From contig JAEEKX010000028.1 of NCBI GenBank assembly GCA_016288655.1, positions 1-44,254 of the forward strand: a stretch of DNA of 44,254 nt, written 5' to 3'. This stretch comes from Bacteroidales bacterium. Its GTDB lineage: Bacteria > Bacteroidota > Bacteroidia > Bacteroidales > WCHB1-69. The notes below the pieces were generated by a model. That model was not told the origin of the DNA and did not search any database. It worked only from the letters and a program-made list of their open reading frames with translations. The translations under genes and the position numbers were made by a program. Below, piece by piece: positions 1-6,961 of the stretch (position 1 is the stretch's first letter; the number at the start of each line of letters is the position of its first letter).

Positions 1-218
1 ATGGTTAGATGCCGGCAACAGCGGCACGGTGGCCGACTTCCTCGCCTCGCTGAAGGGAGATCCCGGACAGGACGGTGCCGATGGTGCTGATGGTCAAGAT
101 GGTCAGGACGGCGCACCCGGTCAAGACGGGCAGGACGGAGCCGACGGAAAGTCCGCCTACGAAATATGGTTAGATGCCGGCAACAGCGGCACGGTGGCCG
201 ACTTCCTCGCCTCGCTGA
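1..218 (+). repeat. 53-bp exact direct repeat inside the fibre gene (1-53 and 166-218)
   Basis: Bases 1-53 and 166-218 are identical and in the same reading frame. Each encodes a linker segment ending TVADFLASL placed before a Gly-X-Y run, and 165 bp separates the two starts. 165 is a multiple of three, so recombination between copies would add or remove a 55-residue shaft module without a frameshift. More copies may exist to the left of the window. Confidence 0.9.
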
Positions 219-583
219 TTGGGCAACAAGGGCCACAAGGCCCAGCGGGACCGTCAAACCTCAATTTCACCCACACTGCCAATACTACGGTCAGCACTTC
301 CACCACCACCATCACCTTCTCCGCTGCAAGATGTTCAGCCAAAATAACAGTAACCGCTGATGTGGGACTTACCATTAGTTGCAGCAATGGCGCAGACAAC
401 TACATTTGGGTGAAGAACAACGGCAGTAGTGACGTTGATGTGGTCATCAACCACATTTACGACAGCAACAACAACGATTGCAATGTAGAAGGAGATTGTG
501 AGACCATTCCGGCGGGCAAAACCTTGGAAATCGGATTCTGCATTAACGAAGATGGTGCTTATGTAACATCAAAGATATTATGA
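1..583 (+). CDS. Collagen-like phage tail fibre protein (5' end outside the window)
   Basis: The reading frame is open from base 2, so the start lies upstream; a GTG at 29 is only an internal codon. The visible part has a segment ending TVADFLASL, a collagen-like Gly-X-Y run rich in GQDGADG triplets, a second copy of the same segment, a short GPQGPAG run, and a C-terminal beta-rich domain of about 110 residues rich in Thr, Asn and Ser. Gly-X-Y runs form trimeric shafts in phage fibres, with the C-terminal domain as the tip. The first 53 bases are repeated exactly at 166-218, so the shaft is built of near-identical DNA modules. The stop overlaps the next start (ATGATAGG region, 580-583). Confidence 0.8.
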   Translation, partial: WLDAGNSGTVADFLASLKGDPGQDGADGADGQDGQDGAPGQDGQDGADGKSAYEIWLDAGNSGTVADFLASLIGQQGPQGPAGPSNLNFTHTANTTVSTSTTTITFSAARCSAKITVTADVGLTISCSNGADNYIWVKNNGSSDVDVVINHIYDSNNNDCNVEGDCETIPAGKTLEIGFCINEDGAYVTSKIL

Positions 584-1080
584 TAGGAACATATTACTAT
601 TTCAAGTTGAGGAATGGCGTTGAGCATGACATTAAAGTCATAGCGTTCCCTGTTAACATGAATCTTGATCTGAACAGAAAGTTGTACCGTGAACTTACAA
701 CCGAGCAGCGGGAGTTCTACCTTGCCAATCCTACGGCCAAGGTGCAAGAAGTGGTTAGGTGTGAACTTAACCCGACCTATGTGCCGCCAACACCTGATGT
801 GCAGGAGTATGCAGCGCAGAAGGTAAAGGAGCTGAAGGATGCCTGCTACGGCTCTATCAGCGTCACATCGCTTGAGTTCGCGATGGCGATTGACAAGGTG
901 GAGAACATCACCGCTGATAGTTATTATTCACTGACAGAAGCAAGACAGGTTGTGAGCGACTTCCGCAGTCAAAGCAAGCACGCAATGACGGTGCTGGCTA
1001 CTTACCGACCTCAGATTGAGGCGGCTCAATCTGTTGAGGCGGTGGATGCTGCCTACGAACAAGCTATAGATGCGCTATGA
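580..1080 (+). CDS. Phage protein following the fibre gene, possible fibre-associated or assembly protein
   Basis: 166 residues with no signal peptide or membrane segment. The first half is a compact domain containing a LTTEQREFYLANPTA stretch; the second half (about residues 85-166) is predicted helical and Ala/Glu-rich. The start ATG overlaps the stop of the collagen-like fibre gene by 4 bases, and the next gene starts in its own stop, so it is translationally coupled on both sides. Small proteins directly after fibre genes often help fold or attach the fibre, but nothing in this sequence proves that role. I do not recognise a named family. Confidence 0.55.
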   Translation: MIGTYYYFKLRNGVEHDIKVIAFPVNMNLDLNRKLYRELTTEQREFYLANPTAKVQEVVRCELNPTYVPPTPDVQEYAAQKVKELKDACYGSISVTSLEFAMAIDKVENITADSYYSLTEARQVVSDFRSQSKHAMTVLATYRPQIEAAQSVEAVDAAYEQAIDAL

Positions 1081-1712
1081 GAAGAGAACATAAAGAAAAT
1101 AAATCGGTTATAGTACCCGACCCTGTTTATTGGTTTCCGCTTACAGCTGATGCCAATGACGTAATGGGAAACTGGATAGGATGGAGCACTATTTCAGGGG
1201 TTACATATTCCTCAAACGGAGCATATTTCAATGGCTCCCAGAAAATAGAAAAAACAAATGCAAGTATATCTCATGCTAATTTTCATACTTTTGCTGTTGA
1301 AGTGATGTTCCCTCAGTTGTACGCAACAGGATTGTATTGTATGATCAAGTATGCGTGCACAAGATACAACACTTTCAACGCCTTCAATTATGCTCCCGGA
1401 TGGTCACAGGACTTAAATTGTGCAACTTATTATAACAATAGTTATGGAGTATTGTCAATATCATCAGTCCCGTTTGTTGCAAATCAATTTTATACATTGC
1501 TTGTCAGATACAATTACGACACAGGGATGTCTGAACTTTTTATTGATGGCGTATTACGTAATAGTGCGGCAAAGGTAATACCTGCATTTGAAACAGTGAA
1601 CAACGTATGGATAGGAGTCAACAACGGGACTGACAGATACTTTAGAGGCTACATAAGAAACGTAAGGATGTGGAATGTCATGCTGACAAATGAACAAATA
1701 TCAATGTTATGA
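1077..1712 (+). CDS. Putative receptor-binding protein 1, LamG/concanavalin-like
   Basis: 211 residues. It begins MRREHKENKS and then has a YWFPLTADANDVMGN segment, the usual opening of a LamG-like jelly-roll lectin domain, and ends with a strand pattern (GYIRNVRMWNVMLTNEQI) typical of the last strand and tail of LamG_3 domains. Such domains bind carbohydrate in phage tail tips. The start codon overlaps the previous stop by 4 bases. The Arg-Glu-His box at the N-terminus is shared with the next two genes, whereas the rest diverges. Its place between fibre and lysis genes fits a tail-tip adhesin; receptor binding itself is inferred. Confidence 0.7.
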   Translation: MRREHKENKSVIVPDPVYWFPLTADANDVMGNWIGWSTISGVTYSSNGAYFNGSQKIEKTNASISHANFHTFAVEVMFPQLYATGLYCMIKYACTRYNTFNAFNYAPGWSQDLNCATYYNNSYGVLSISSVPFVANQFYTLLVRYNYDTGMSELFIDGVLRNSAAKVIPAFETVNNVWIGVNNGTDRYFRGYIRNVRMWNVMLTNEQISML

Positions 1713-2341
1713 AACGAGAACATACAACAACTCAGAGTTATATTGATTGGTTGAAATCAATCGGCTGCGTACTATACCTACCGCTTACGCAAGATGGTGA
1801 TCTGCAAGATCGTATCAGTGGTGCATCTTTACAATACACCAATAGTGGTACACGAGCATATTGGGATAATAATGAGGGTATGTACGTTTTTGTAGGACCC
1901 TCTTATCATACGCAGTCATACACTCTTGCAAATAGCTGGTCAGCTGCTACATTTCCAGACAATGAAGTCAGCGTACTGACAACCTTCAAGAAAAAATCAG
2001 CAAACGGCAACGGCACGTTTATGTGCGTCGGCAATTACACCGCTATTGGCAACGCCACTATGCAGGCTGGCACTTCCAATATCGCAAGCTGGAACAATTC
2101 ATTATATAATTGCGCATACACTCTTTCATCGGCAGGAAGGTGGCTATATGACAATGGAGCTTTGTTTGCAACGTACGGTGCTTATGCTCCATATCTCCCA
2201 CAAGGATGGGGAGGCTACAACTGGTATGTAGGCAGTTACAACAGCAATAACAACGGCCGCGAGGTGTATATCAAGGAAACTCTGATGTTTAACAAAGTTC
2301 TTGATTTGCAAACTATAAGAAAAATACAAGGATATGAGTAA
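1709..2341 (+). CDS. Putative receptor-binding protein 2, LamG/concanavalin-like
   Basis: 210 residues, beginning MKREHTTTQS. The segment LYLPLTQDGDLQDRISG matches the opening of the preceding protein's lectin domain, and the C-terminus (YIKETLMFNKVLDLQTIRKIQ) again looks like the closing strand and helix of a LamG-like fold. The middle is rich in Asn, Tyr and Trp, as in carbohydrate-binding tips. The start overlaps the preceding stop by 4 bases. It looks like a diverged duplicate of the gene before it, with the N-terminal REH box and fold kept and the surface changed. Confidence 0.7.
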   Translation: MKREHTTTQSYIDWLKSIGCVLYLPLTQDGDLQDRISGASLQYTNSGTRAYWDNNEGMYVFVGPSYHTQSYTLANSWSAATFPDNEVSVLTTFKKKSANGNGTFMCVGNYTAIGNATMQAGTSNIASWNNSLYNCAYTLSSAGRWLYDNGALFATYGAYAPYLPQGWGGYNWYVGSYNSNNNGREVYIKETLMFNKVLDLQTIRKIQGYE

Positions 2342-2972
2342 GAGAGAACATATAACACAGCAAGTAACACCACCATCTATTTATACTGACTTAAATTATA
2401 TAGAAACAAACGGGACTCAGTATATAATAACACCTGTTTATACGGCTGGAGATATTTATGAAGCGGGAATTAATTTGATATTTACGGTTAGACCTTATCA
2501 TGTTAATGTTATAGCTGCCGCATTTCCGCCAACCGAAGATGATGTTAATTGGACTGGTGGACTTTATTCTCCAAATCCTGGTGTAGTTCGTGTATGGTGT
2601 GGCTCAAGTGCAAACATTCTTGGATTTAGTAATTTAAACACTGGGATACAATATTTTATGTCTGTAAAAGTTAATCGTTTAACCCACACTGTTTACCAAA
2701 CTTGTAACAATACAACATATAATCGAAGTTATAGTGGCACAGCAAGAGGGGATGTTACTACGGCATTTTTAGGTGGATTGTATAAAAACAACGTGTCAAG
2801 ATATTTAGCTTCAGCTAAAGCAATTAGTGCATATATCAAAATTAATGATGTACTTGTGAGAAATTATGTTCCAAAATATAACACGCTGACAAATAAAGCT
2901 GGTTTTTTTGATTTAGTAACAAATTCTGAATTCCTGACAAGTGCTGGAACGAGCGATTTTTTATATGGTTAA
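2334..2972 (+). CDS. Putative receptor-binding protein 3, beta-rich tail protein
   Basis: 212 residues, beginning MSKREHITQQV, so it shares the REH box of the two upstream proteins. The body differs: it has a YIETNGTQYIITP segment, common in another group of LamG-like phage tail domains, followed by Val/Asn/Tyr-rich strands. Codon use is more AT-rich than in the two preceding genes, which hints at separate acquisition of the body. It overlaps the previous gene by 8 bases. Fold and role are inferred from context and from the short shared motif. Confidence 0.6.
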   Translation: MSKREHITQQVTPPSIYTDLNYIETNGTQYIITPVYTAGDIYEAGINLIFTVRPYHVNVIAAAFPPTEDDVNWTGGLYSPNPGVVRVWCGSSANILGFSNLNTGIQYFMSVKVNRLTHTVYQTCNNTTYNRSYSGTARGDVTTAFLGGLYKNNVSRYLASAKAISAYIKINDVLVRNYVPKYNTLTNKAGFFDLVTNSEFLTSAGTSDFLYG

Positions 2973-3138
2973 AATTATGAACAACACACTACAATACAAA
3001 ACGACCGATAACATACTCATCCTATGGCTGCTCGCAGCAGTCATGTCAGTCATCATGCTGGTGTCAGCGCACACCCACAAGGTGGCCGCACCCACAATGC
3101 AGTGGCAGGCGGACAGCAGCTGGGTGAAATCATGGTAA
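2965..3138 (+). CDS. Small single-span membrane protein of the lysis region
   Basis: 57 residues from the ATG at 2965, which overlaps the previous stop, or 53 residues from the ATG at 2977; I cannot decide between them because neither has a clear Shine-Dalgarno. One hydrophobic segment (ILILWLLAAVMSVIMLVSA) is followed by a polar tail. It sits directly before a two-span protein and an endolysin, so it may be a holin partner, antiholin or pinholin-like protein. The assignment rests on size, topology and place only. Confidence 0.5.
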   Translation: MVKIMNNTLQYKTTDNILILWLLAAVMSVIMLVSAHTHKVAAPTMQWQADSSWVKSW

Positions 3139-3338
3139 ACCTTTTAAACAAATATTTTATGAAAAAGAACAAAATCATCGTAATCGCAATCATTGTGGCA
3201 GTTGTCATCATCTGCCTTGTCAGCATCAAGTATCTCCCATTCTGGAGCACAATCATCAGCACCGCGACAGCCGTTGCGGGCTTCTTTGCAGGCTGGTACG
3301 CAAAGAAGTGGTACGACCAGAACAGAAAGGAGGAGTAG
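3132..3338 (+). CDS. Putative holin (two membrane segments)
   Basis: 68 residues from the ATG at 3132, which overlaps the preceding stop, or 59 from the internal ATG at 3159 (MKKNKI). Two hydrophobic segments, one from IIVIAIIVAVV and one from TIISTATAVAGFFAGWYA, are separated by a short turn and followed by a charged tail (KKWYDQNRKEE). This is the layout of class II holins. The endolysin gene starts immediately after its stop codon. Two starts 27 bases apart would fit a dual-start holin/antiholin arrangement, but this is only a possibility. Confidence 0.6.
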   Translation: MVNLLNKYFMKKNKIIVIAIIVAVVIICLVSIKYLPFWSTIISTATAVAGFFAGWYAKKWYDQNRKEE

Positions 3339-3860
3339 ATGGCGGACATTAAAAAACTTGCTCCCATCATCTTAAAATGGGAAGGCGGATGGGCAAACGA
3401 CAAAGACGACCACGGCGGCGCCACAAACATGGGCGTGACCGTGGCCACTTGGAAGAAGGTAGGATACGACAAAGACGGCGACGGCGACATTGATGCCGAT
3501 GATCTGAAGCTGCTCACCCGTGATGATGCGTTGCGTGTGCTCCGCATCTACTGGGAACGATGGCGTGCCGATGAAATCAAAAACCAGAGCATCGCCAACA
3601 TCCTTGTGGACTGGGTTTGGGGATCCGGCAAATACGGCATCATCTACCCGCAGCGGCTCCTTGGTGTGGCCGCCGACGGAGTAGTCGGTCCCAAAACCAT
3701 CGCCGCCATCAACAACTACCCAAACCAGCGGGAACTGTTCAACCGGATATGGGCACGACGCAAAGTTCACTTTGAGAACATCTGCAAGGCGGACCCGACA
3801 CAGCGGAAGTTCCTGAAGGGGTGGCTCAATCGATTGGCAGACTTCAAATTCGAGGAATAA
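3339..3860 (+). CDS. Phage endolysin, GH108 family N-acetylmuramidase with C-terminal peptidoglycan-binding domain
   Basis: 173 residues. The N-terminal domain has the GH108 signature [21 protein letters not shown], with Glu15 as the expected catalytic acid. The second half ([18 protein letters not shown]) is the PG_binding_3 type of domain that goes with GH108. It cleaves the glycan strands of the host wall at lysis. There is no signal peptide, so release to the periplasm should depend on the holin. Residues 44-55 ([12 protein letters not shown]) form an EF-hand-like calcium loop with Asp at positions 1, 3, 5 and 12 and Gly at 6. It directly follows the putative holin and overlaps the next gene by one base. 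Confidence 0.88.
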   Translation: MADIKKLAPIILKWEGGWANDKDDHGGATNMGVTVATWKKVGYDKDGDGDIDADDLKLLTRDDALRVLRIYWERWRADEIKNQSIANILVDWVWGSGKYGIIYPQRLLGVAADGVVGPKTIAAINNYPNQRELFNRIWARRKVHFENICKADPTQRKFLKGWLNRLADFKFEE

Positions 3861-4360
3861 TGAAAAGAGGTATCATCACTTATATCTTCGCTTGTATTGT
3901 GGCAGTGGTCTTAATGATAGCGTCCCAAGGCTGCTGCCCTTGCAAGCACCTATCGACTGACACGAAGGACTCAGTTCGTGTGGAGACGCACTGCGTAACC
4001 ATAGAGCGTGTTGACACGCAGGTAGTGGAACTTCCAATTGAGGTGTACAGAAACGTCACCCGTGACACGTTCAGCGTGGTATCGACCAAGTATGCCATCA
4101 GCACGGCACGTATTGATAGCGGCTTCCTGTGGCACGACATCCGAAACACCGGATCAGTGCAGGTGCTTACCAAGACCGTTACCGAATACCGGGACAGCAT
4201 CATCTACCGCGATAAGCTGGTGACCAACACCGTGCAGGTGGATAAGCCGCTCACTAAATGGCAGAAGTTTCAGAAGAACGGCTTTTGGTGGCTGCTGGCT
4301 CTGCTGATACTGGCAATAGCAGCATTTGTGCTACGAAACTTTGTAAAATTTAAGGCATAA
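3860..4360 (+). CDS. Candidate unimolecular spanin (u-spanin)
   Basis: 166 residues from the ATG that overlaps the endolysin stop by one base; GAGGA a few bases upstream supports this start over the longer frame at 3821. An N-terminal hydrophobic signal ends in ASQGCCPC, where Cys25 or a neighbour could be lipidated, although the lipobox is not canonical. A periplasmic, probably beta-rich part with repeated acidic and Thr/Val stretches (EYRDSIIYRDKLVTNTVQ) follows, then a C-terminal membrane span (WWLLALLILAIAAFVL, about residues 141-160) and a short basic tail. A lipid anchor at one end and an inner-membrane span at the other, next to the endolysin, is the layout of u-spanins that fuse the two membranes at the last lysis step. 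Confidence 0.6.
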   Translation: MKRGIITYIFACIVAVVLMIASQGCCPCKHLSTDTKDSVRVETHCVTIERVDTQVVELPIEVYRNVTRDTFSVVSTKYAISTARIDSGFLWHDIRNTGSVQVLTKTVTEYRDSIIYRDKLVTNTVQVDKPLTKWQKFQKNGFWWLLALLILAIAAFVLRNFVKFKA

Positions 4361-4860
4361 TGGGACTAATGATCATACTCCGGAATTCATTGCACGACAC
4401 GATACCGAACTATATCGTGCAGCGCGACGGCCACATCATCACCCTCTCACGACCTGCCGAAGGTGAACGCTGCGACATCATCCTCGATGGCGGCATCCCT
4501 CTCCTACCCGCCGCCGATGGCAAGTTCTACCCGGTGCGCAACACCGGCAGCGGCTTCGCCCCCGATATGCTGTGCGCCGCCGTTCCCTACTTCTACGAGT
4601 ACTGTCAGCAGAACCGCTGGCGCGGCTTCCTCTACTTTGAGCGGTACAGCACCGCACAGCTCGCTGCCCTCGAACGCCTCCTGCGCGATCTGTGCCACAA
4701 GTTCCGTATCGTTAACCCCTACGGCAAGCACACGTGGCAGCTCTGTCCCGAACGCACCACCGAAGGTACGCCCGGCATCTACACCGACGCTTCCTTCTGC
4801 ATCAACGGTCCCGCCGTACACCCACAACCCGAATTGATTAACCTATTGAAATCATTATGA
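4360..4860 (+). CDS. Amidase_2-like phage protein, probably degenerate
   Basis: 166 residues. The segment YSTAQLAALERLLRDLCHKFRI, given here in pieces as YSTAQLAAL and LLRDLCHKFRI, matches the helix before the second zinc His in type-2 N-acetylmuramoyl-L-alanine amidases, and GKH further on could be that His region. The usual first zinc His in the N-terminal strand is not obvious, and the third ligand is unclear. It could be a diverged amidase acting in lysis or a tail-borne wall hydrolase that has lost activity. It starts in the stop of the spanin candidate (TAATG) and overlaps the next gene by 4 bases. Confidence 0.45.
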   Translation: MGLMIILRNSLHDTIPNYIVQRDGHIITLSRPAEGERCDIILDGGIPLLPAADGKFYPVRNTGSGFAPDMLCAAVPYFYEYCQQNRWRGFLYFERYSTAQLAALERLLRDLCHKFRIVNPYGKHTWQLCPERTTEGTPGIYTDASFCINGPAVHPQPELINLLKSL

Positions 4861-5327
4861 CATCATCATCCTACTACAACCACATCGAGCACCTCGCCCG
4901 CACGAACAAACTGGTTGCCCATACCGACCGCGACAAACACTTCTTCCGTGGCGAGTTGGAAGAGTTCTATATGGATCTGCGCAACCGCGTGAAGTTTCCC
5001 GCCGTCATCGCCGAAAGTTTCGAGCTTACATGGGACGAGGATGCGGAGTTCAAGCAGCGCGAAACCTCCTTCATCATCGCCGCCAACTACAAGGAAAGCA
5101 AGAACTGGGACAATATCCACACCGCCTTCGACCTGTGCGAGCGCATTGGCGACGAGTTCCTGCGCCGGCTGATGGAGGATGCCGCCAACGGCACACTGTG
5201 CGCCGCCATCATTCCGATGAGCGCGGTGCCGGTACTTAACGAGCAGCACCTGTACGCCGGCATCCGCTACACCATCACCGTGAAATCCTCCTTCGACACT
5301 GAGCCCAACTCCGACGTGTGGCAATAA
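4857..5327 (+). CDS. Phage structural protein, possibly tail completion
   Basis: 156 residues, mixed alpha/beta, with no signal peptide or membrane span. It has a central IIAANYKESKNWDNIHTAFD stretch and a C-terminal strand pattern ending RYTITVKSSFDTEPNSDVWQ. Its size and its place upstream of the chaperone-like and tape measure genes fit a tail terminator or completion protein. The start overlaps the preceding stop by 4 bases. No family is recognised from sequence alone. Confidence 0.5.
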   Translation: MTSSSYYNHIEHLARTNKLVAHTDRDKHFFRGELEEFYMDLRNRVKFPAVIAESFELTWDEDAEFKQRETSFIIAANYKESKNWDNIHTAFDLCERIGDEFLRRLMEDAANGTLCAAIIPMSAVPVLNEQHLYAGIRYTITVKSSFDTEPNSDVWQ

Positions 5328-5339
5328 AACGACCTACCA

Positions 5340-6149
5340 ATGAACACCATCGCCTACGAAATCGACGGGCAGCGCACCGAACTTGAGTTTCCCTCCACAT
5401 TGGCCGAAATGAACGGCGAGCAGCTTATTGCCGCCGTCCGCAATATGCTCTCCGGAGAGGACATTCCGCTGGCCGACCTTGCCGTGCTCACGGGCGTGCC
5501 TACCGACACACTGGAGCTTTTCAGCCCATTCCAGCTTTACAGTCTCCGTGAGATGTTCACATTCCTGCACGATGCCGACCGCGAAGCCCTCAACTTCCGT
5601 GAGTGGAAGATACCCACCATCACCGTGAACGGCACCACGTGGTACGGTCCGATGAGCAACTTCGCCAACATCACGTGGGAGGAGTTCGTGTATGTGGACC
5701 AGTGTTTCCTTAACGGGTTGCACCGTCCGATGGTGGCCGCACTGTTCCGTCCGGAGCGCGAAGGGTATAACGGCGAAACCGATCGCCGCATCCCGTTCAC
5801 CACCTTCGGCACCGCCAACCGTTACGAGCTGCTGGGCGAACCCGACCCCGCCATCCAGACAGCCATCCTGCTCAACTATGTGGCCATGCGCCGCGCCTCC
5901 CTCGAAGAGACCTACCCGCAGCTCTTCCCGCAGCACGGATCCGAGCCCGATGACACCCACGAGGCCGACTTCACCGACGAAGATCCGGAAGCCGCCGACA
6001 CCCCATCCGGCAACTTCAGCTGGACGGGCGTACACCGCAACCTGCTCGGCGACAACATCCAAGACGAAGAGAAATACCTGCACCTGAACGTGCATACCGT
6101 ACTGAACCGCCTGAACCAGCTGATACTGGACAATAAACGACACCACTAA
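5340..6149 (+). CDS. Phage tail-region protein, possible tail assembly protein
   Basis: 269 residues, acidic, soluble. The N-terminal part starts as a short beta hairpin (MNTIAYEIDGQRTELEF) followed by helices; the region at about residues 205-230 is a low-complexity Asp/Glu/Pro linker; the last 40 residues are helical. Two genes upstream of the tape measure gene is where assembly chaperones usually sit, so that role is possible. There is no slippery sequence that I can point to and no frameshifted partner. GC-rich, C-ending codons set it apart from the fibre genes. A GC-rich palindrome follows its stop. Confidence 0.45.
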   Translation: MNTIAYEIDGQRTELEFPSTLAEMNGEQLIAAVRNMLSGEDIPLADLAVLTGVPTDTLELFSPFQLYSLREMFTFLHDADREALNFREWKIPTITVNGTTWYGPMSNFANITWEEFVYVDQCFLNGLHRPMVAALFRPEREGYNGETDRRIPFTTFGTANRYELLGEPDPAIQTAILLNYVAMRRASLEETYPQLFPQHGSEPDDTHEADFTDEDPEAADTPSGNFSWTGVHRNLLGDNIQDEEKYLHLNVHTVLNRLNQLILDNKRHH

Positions 6150-6169
6150 CAGCGGGGCATGCCCCGCTG
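6150..6169. other. Perfect 20-bp GC-rich palindrome between two phage genes
   Basis: CAGCGGGGCATGCCCCGCTG reads the same on both strands and starts one base after the stop of the 269-residue gene. As RNA it would form an 8-bp stem with a CATG loop. No T-run follows, so a classic terminator is unlikely; an mRNA-stabilising or processing hairpin, or a protein-binding site, is possible. Confidence 0.8.
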
Positions 6170-6186
6170 CATATATACTGAACACT

Positions 6187-6663
6187 ATGGAAGAAAACCT
6201 GATGACCGAAGAAGAGTTCCTGCGTCGTGCCAAACAATGGGCCGACACGGTGCGCCGCCAGGCGAAAGCCGCTGCCGCTGGTTTCCCCAAGGGCAAGCAG
6301 GGAGCCACCCACACCTACAAGACAGGGAGGTATGCCGGCACGACCGAAGGCAAACTGAAAGACAAGACCACCTACAAGCTGCGCAAACGGTACGGTGACT
6401 TGGAGGCGTTGAGCTTCAAGATGCCCGTACACGGCATCTTCCGCGAGTATGGTGTGGGCAACGGGCAGCCGCGACACGGCGTGGCCACCAAAAGCGGCAG
6501 GGCGGCATCGGCGCACACCTACGTCAAGCGCAGCATGAGCGACTGGTTCTACGCCCCGTTAGAGCGCAACGTGGAAGCCCTCGGCGACCTCGTAGCCGAC
6601 TACTACGGCGACAAAGTGCTGGTGGAGTTCCGCAAACTGGATGTTGGGAAAGGAGTGGTGTAA
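6187..6663 (+). CDS. Phage neck/tail-completion-like protein
   Basis: 158 residues, basic N-terminal half. A positively charged region (residues about 20-65, many Lys/Arg/Gly) is followed by GIFREYGVGNGQPRHG and a final helix (PLERNVEALGDLVADYYGD). The layout, with a start helix, a basic middle, an FxExG turn and a C-terminal helix, resembles HK97 gp10-like or minor tail proteins, but this is a weak likeness. It is the last gene before the tape measure region. An alternative start is the second Met (MTEEEF). Confidence 0.45.
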   Translation: MEENLMTEEEFLRRAKQWADTVRRQAKAAAAGFPKGKQGATHTYKTGRYAGTTEGKLKDKTTYKLRKRYGDLEALSFKMPVHGIFREYGVGNGQPRHGVATKSGRAASAHTYVKRSMSDWFYAPLERNVEALGDLVADYYGDKVLVEFRKLDVGKGVV

Positions 6664-6710
6664 GGGGAAAAGTTTGTCCCAGCAACATCTGCCGGTATTG
6701 CCTACCTTTG
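6664..6710 (+). promoter_or_regulatory. Promoter-like element 1, upstream of the tape measure gene
   Basis: TTGTCCCA (6674-6681), 21 bases, then TACCTTTG (6703-6710), which matches the Bacteroidetes -7 consensus TAnnTTTG. GGAAAA lies just upstream of the first block. The same two blocks with the same 21-base spacer occur again at 10733-10769. The -33 block differs from the usual TTTG, so phage-specific activation is possible. Confidence 0.55.
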
Positions 6711-6757
6711 TCTGACTTTATCAGTTTATGGCAAAAGTATCCGAAAAATATCGCACA

Positions 6758-6788
6758 ACAAAAAAGCCGGCCTTTGGAAAGACCGGCT
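6758..6788 (-). terminator. Terminator-like hairpin facing left
   Basis: The arms 6765-6775 and 6778-6788 pair almost perfectly (AGCCGG with CCGGCT at the ends). Read on the minus strand the stem is followed by six T (A-run at 6760-6765), as in an intrinsic terminator. No minus-strand gene is visible that would need it, so it may be a relic or may block antisense transcription. Confidence 0.55.
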
Positions 6789-6961
6789 GCGGAGTATATT
6801 CATATTACATCAGCGAATTGGGATCAAAGGTTTTCTTTGAGCCATTTATATGCCCCATACAGAAATGCTAATGTAATTATTGATCCTAACATTGTTCTAA
6901 AATTTTATCGGTGCAATAATACAAAAAAAAATAATACAAACACTTCTTATTCATTTTTTTT

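Larger units (their letters stand above)
6664..6961. other. AT-rich non-coding island before the tape measure gene
   Basis: 298 bases between two tail genes in an otherwise tightly overlapping operon. It holds a promoter-like element (6664-6710), a left-facing terminator-like hairpin (6758-6788) and a very AT-rich end with a poly-A/T stretch before the tape measure ATG. A frame of 85 codons crosses it and ends in the ATGA of the next gene, but it begins at TTG, translates the hairpin, and ends in low-complexity Asn/Lys, so I do not call it. Confidence 0.5.

Noticed and set aside
5334-6314. Long minus-strand frame of 326 codons
   Set aside because: It is antisense to the 269-residue phage gene, whose C-ending codons keep the opposite strand open; the product is Gly/Val-rich without domain likeness.
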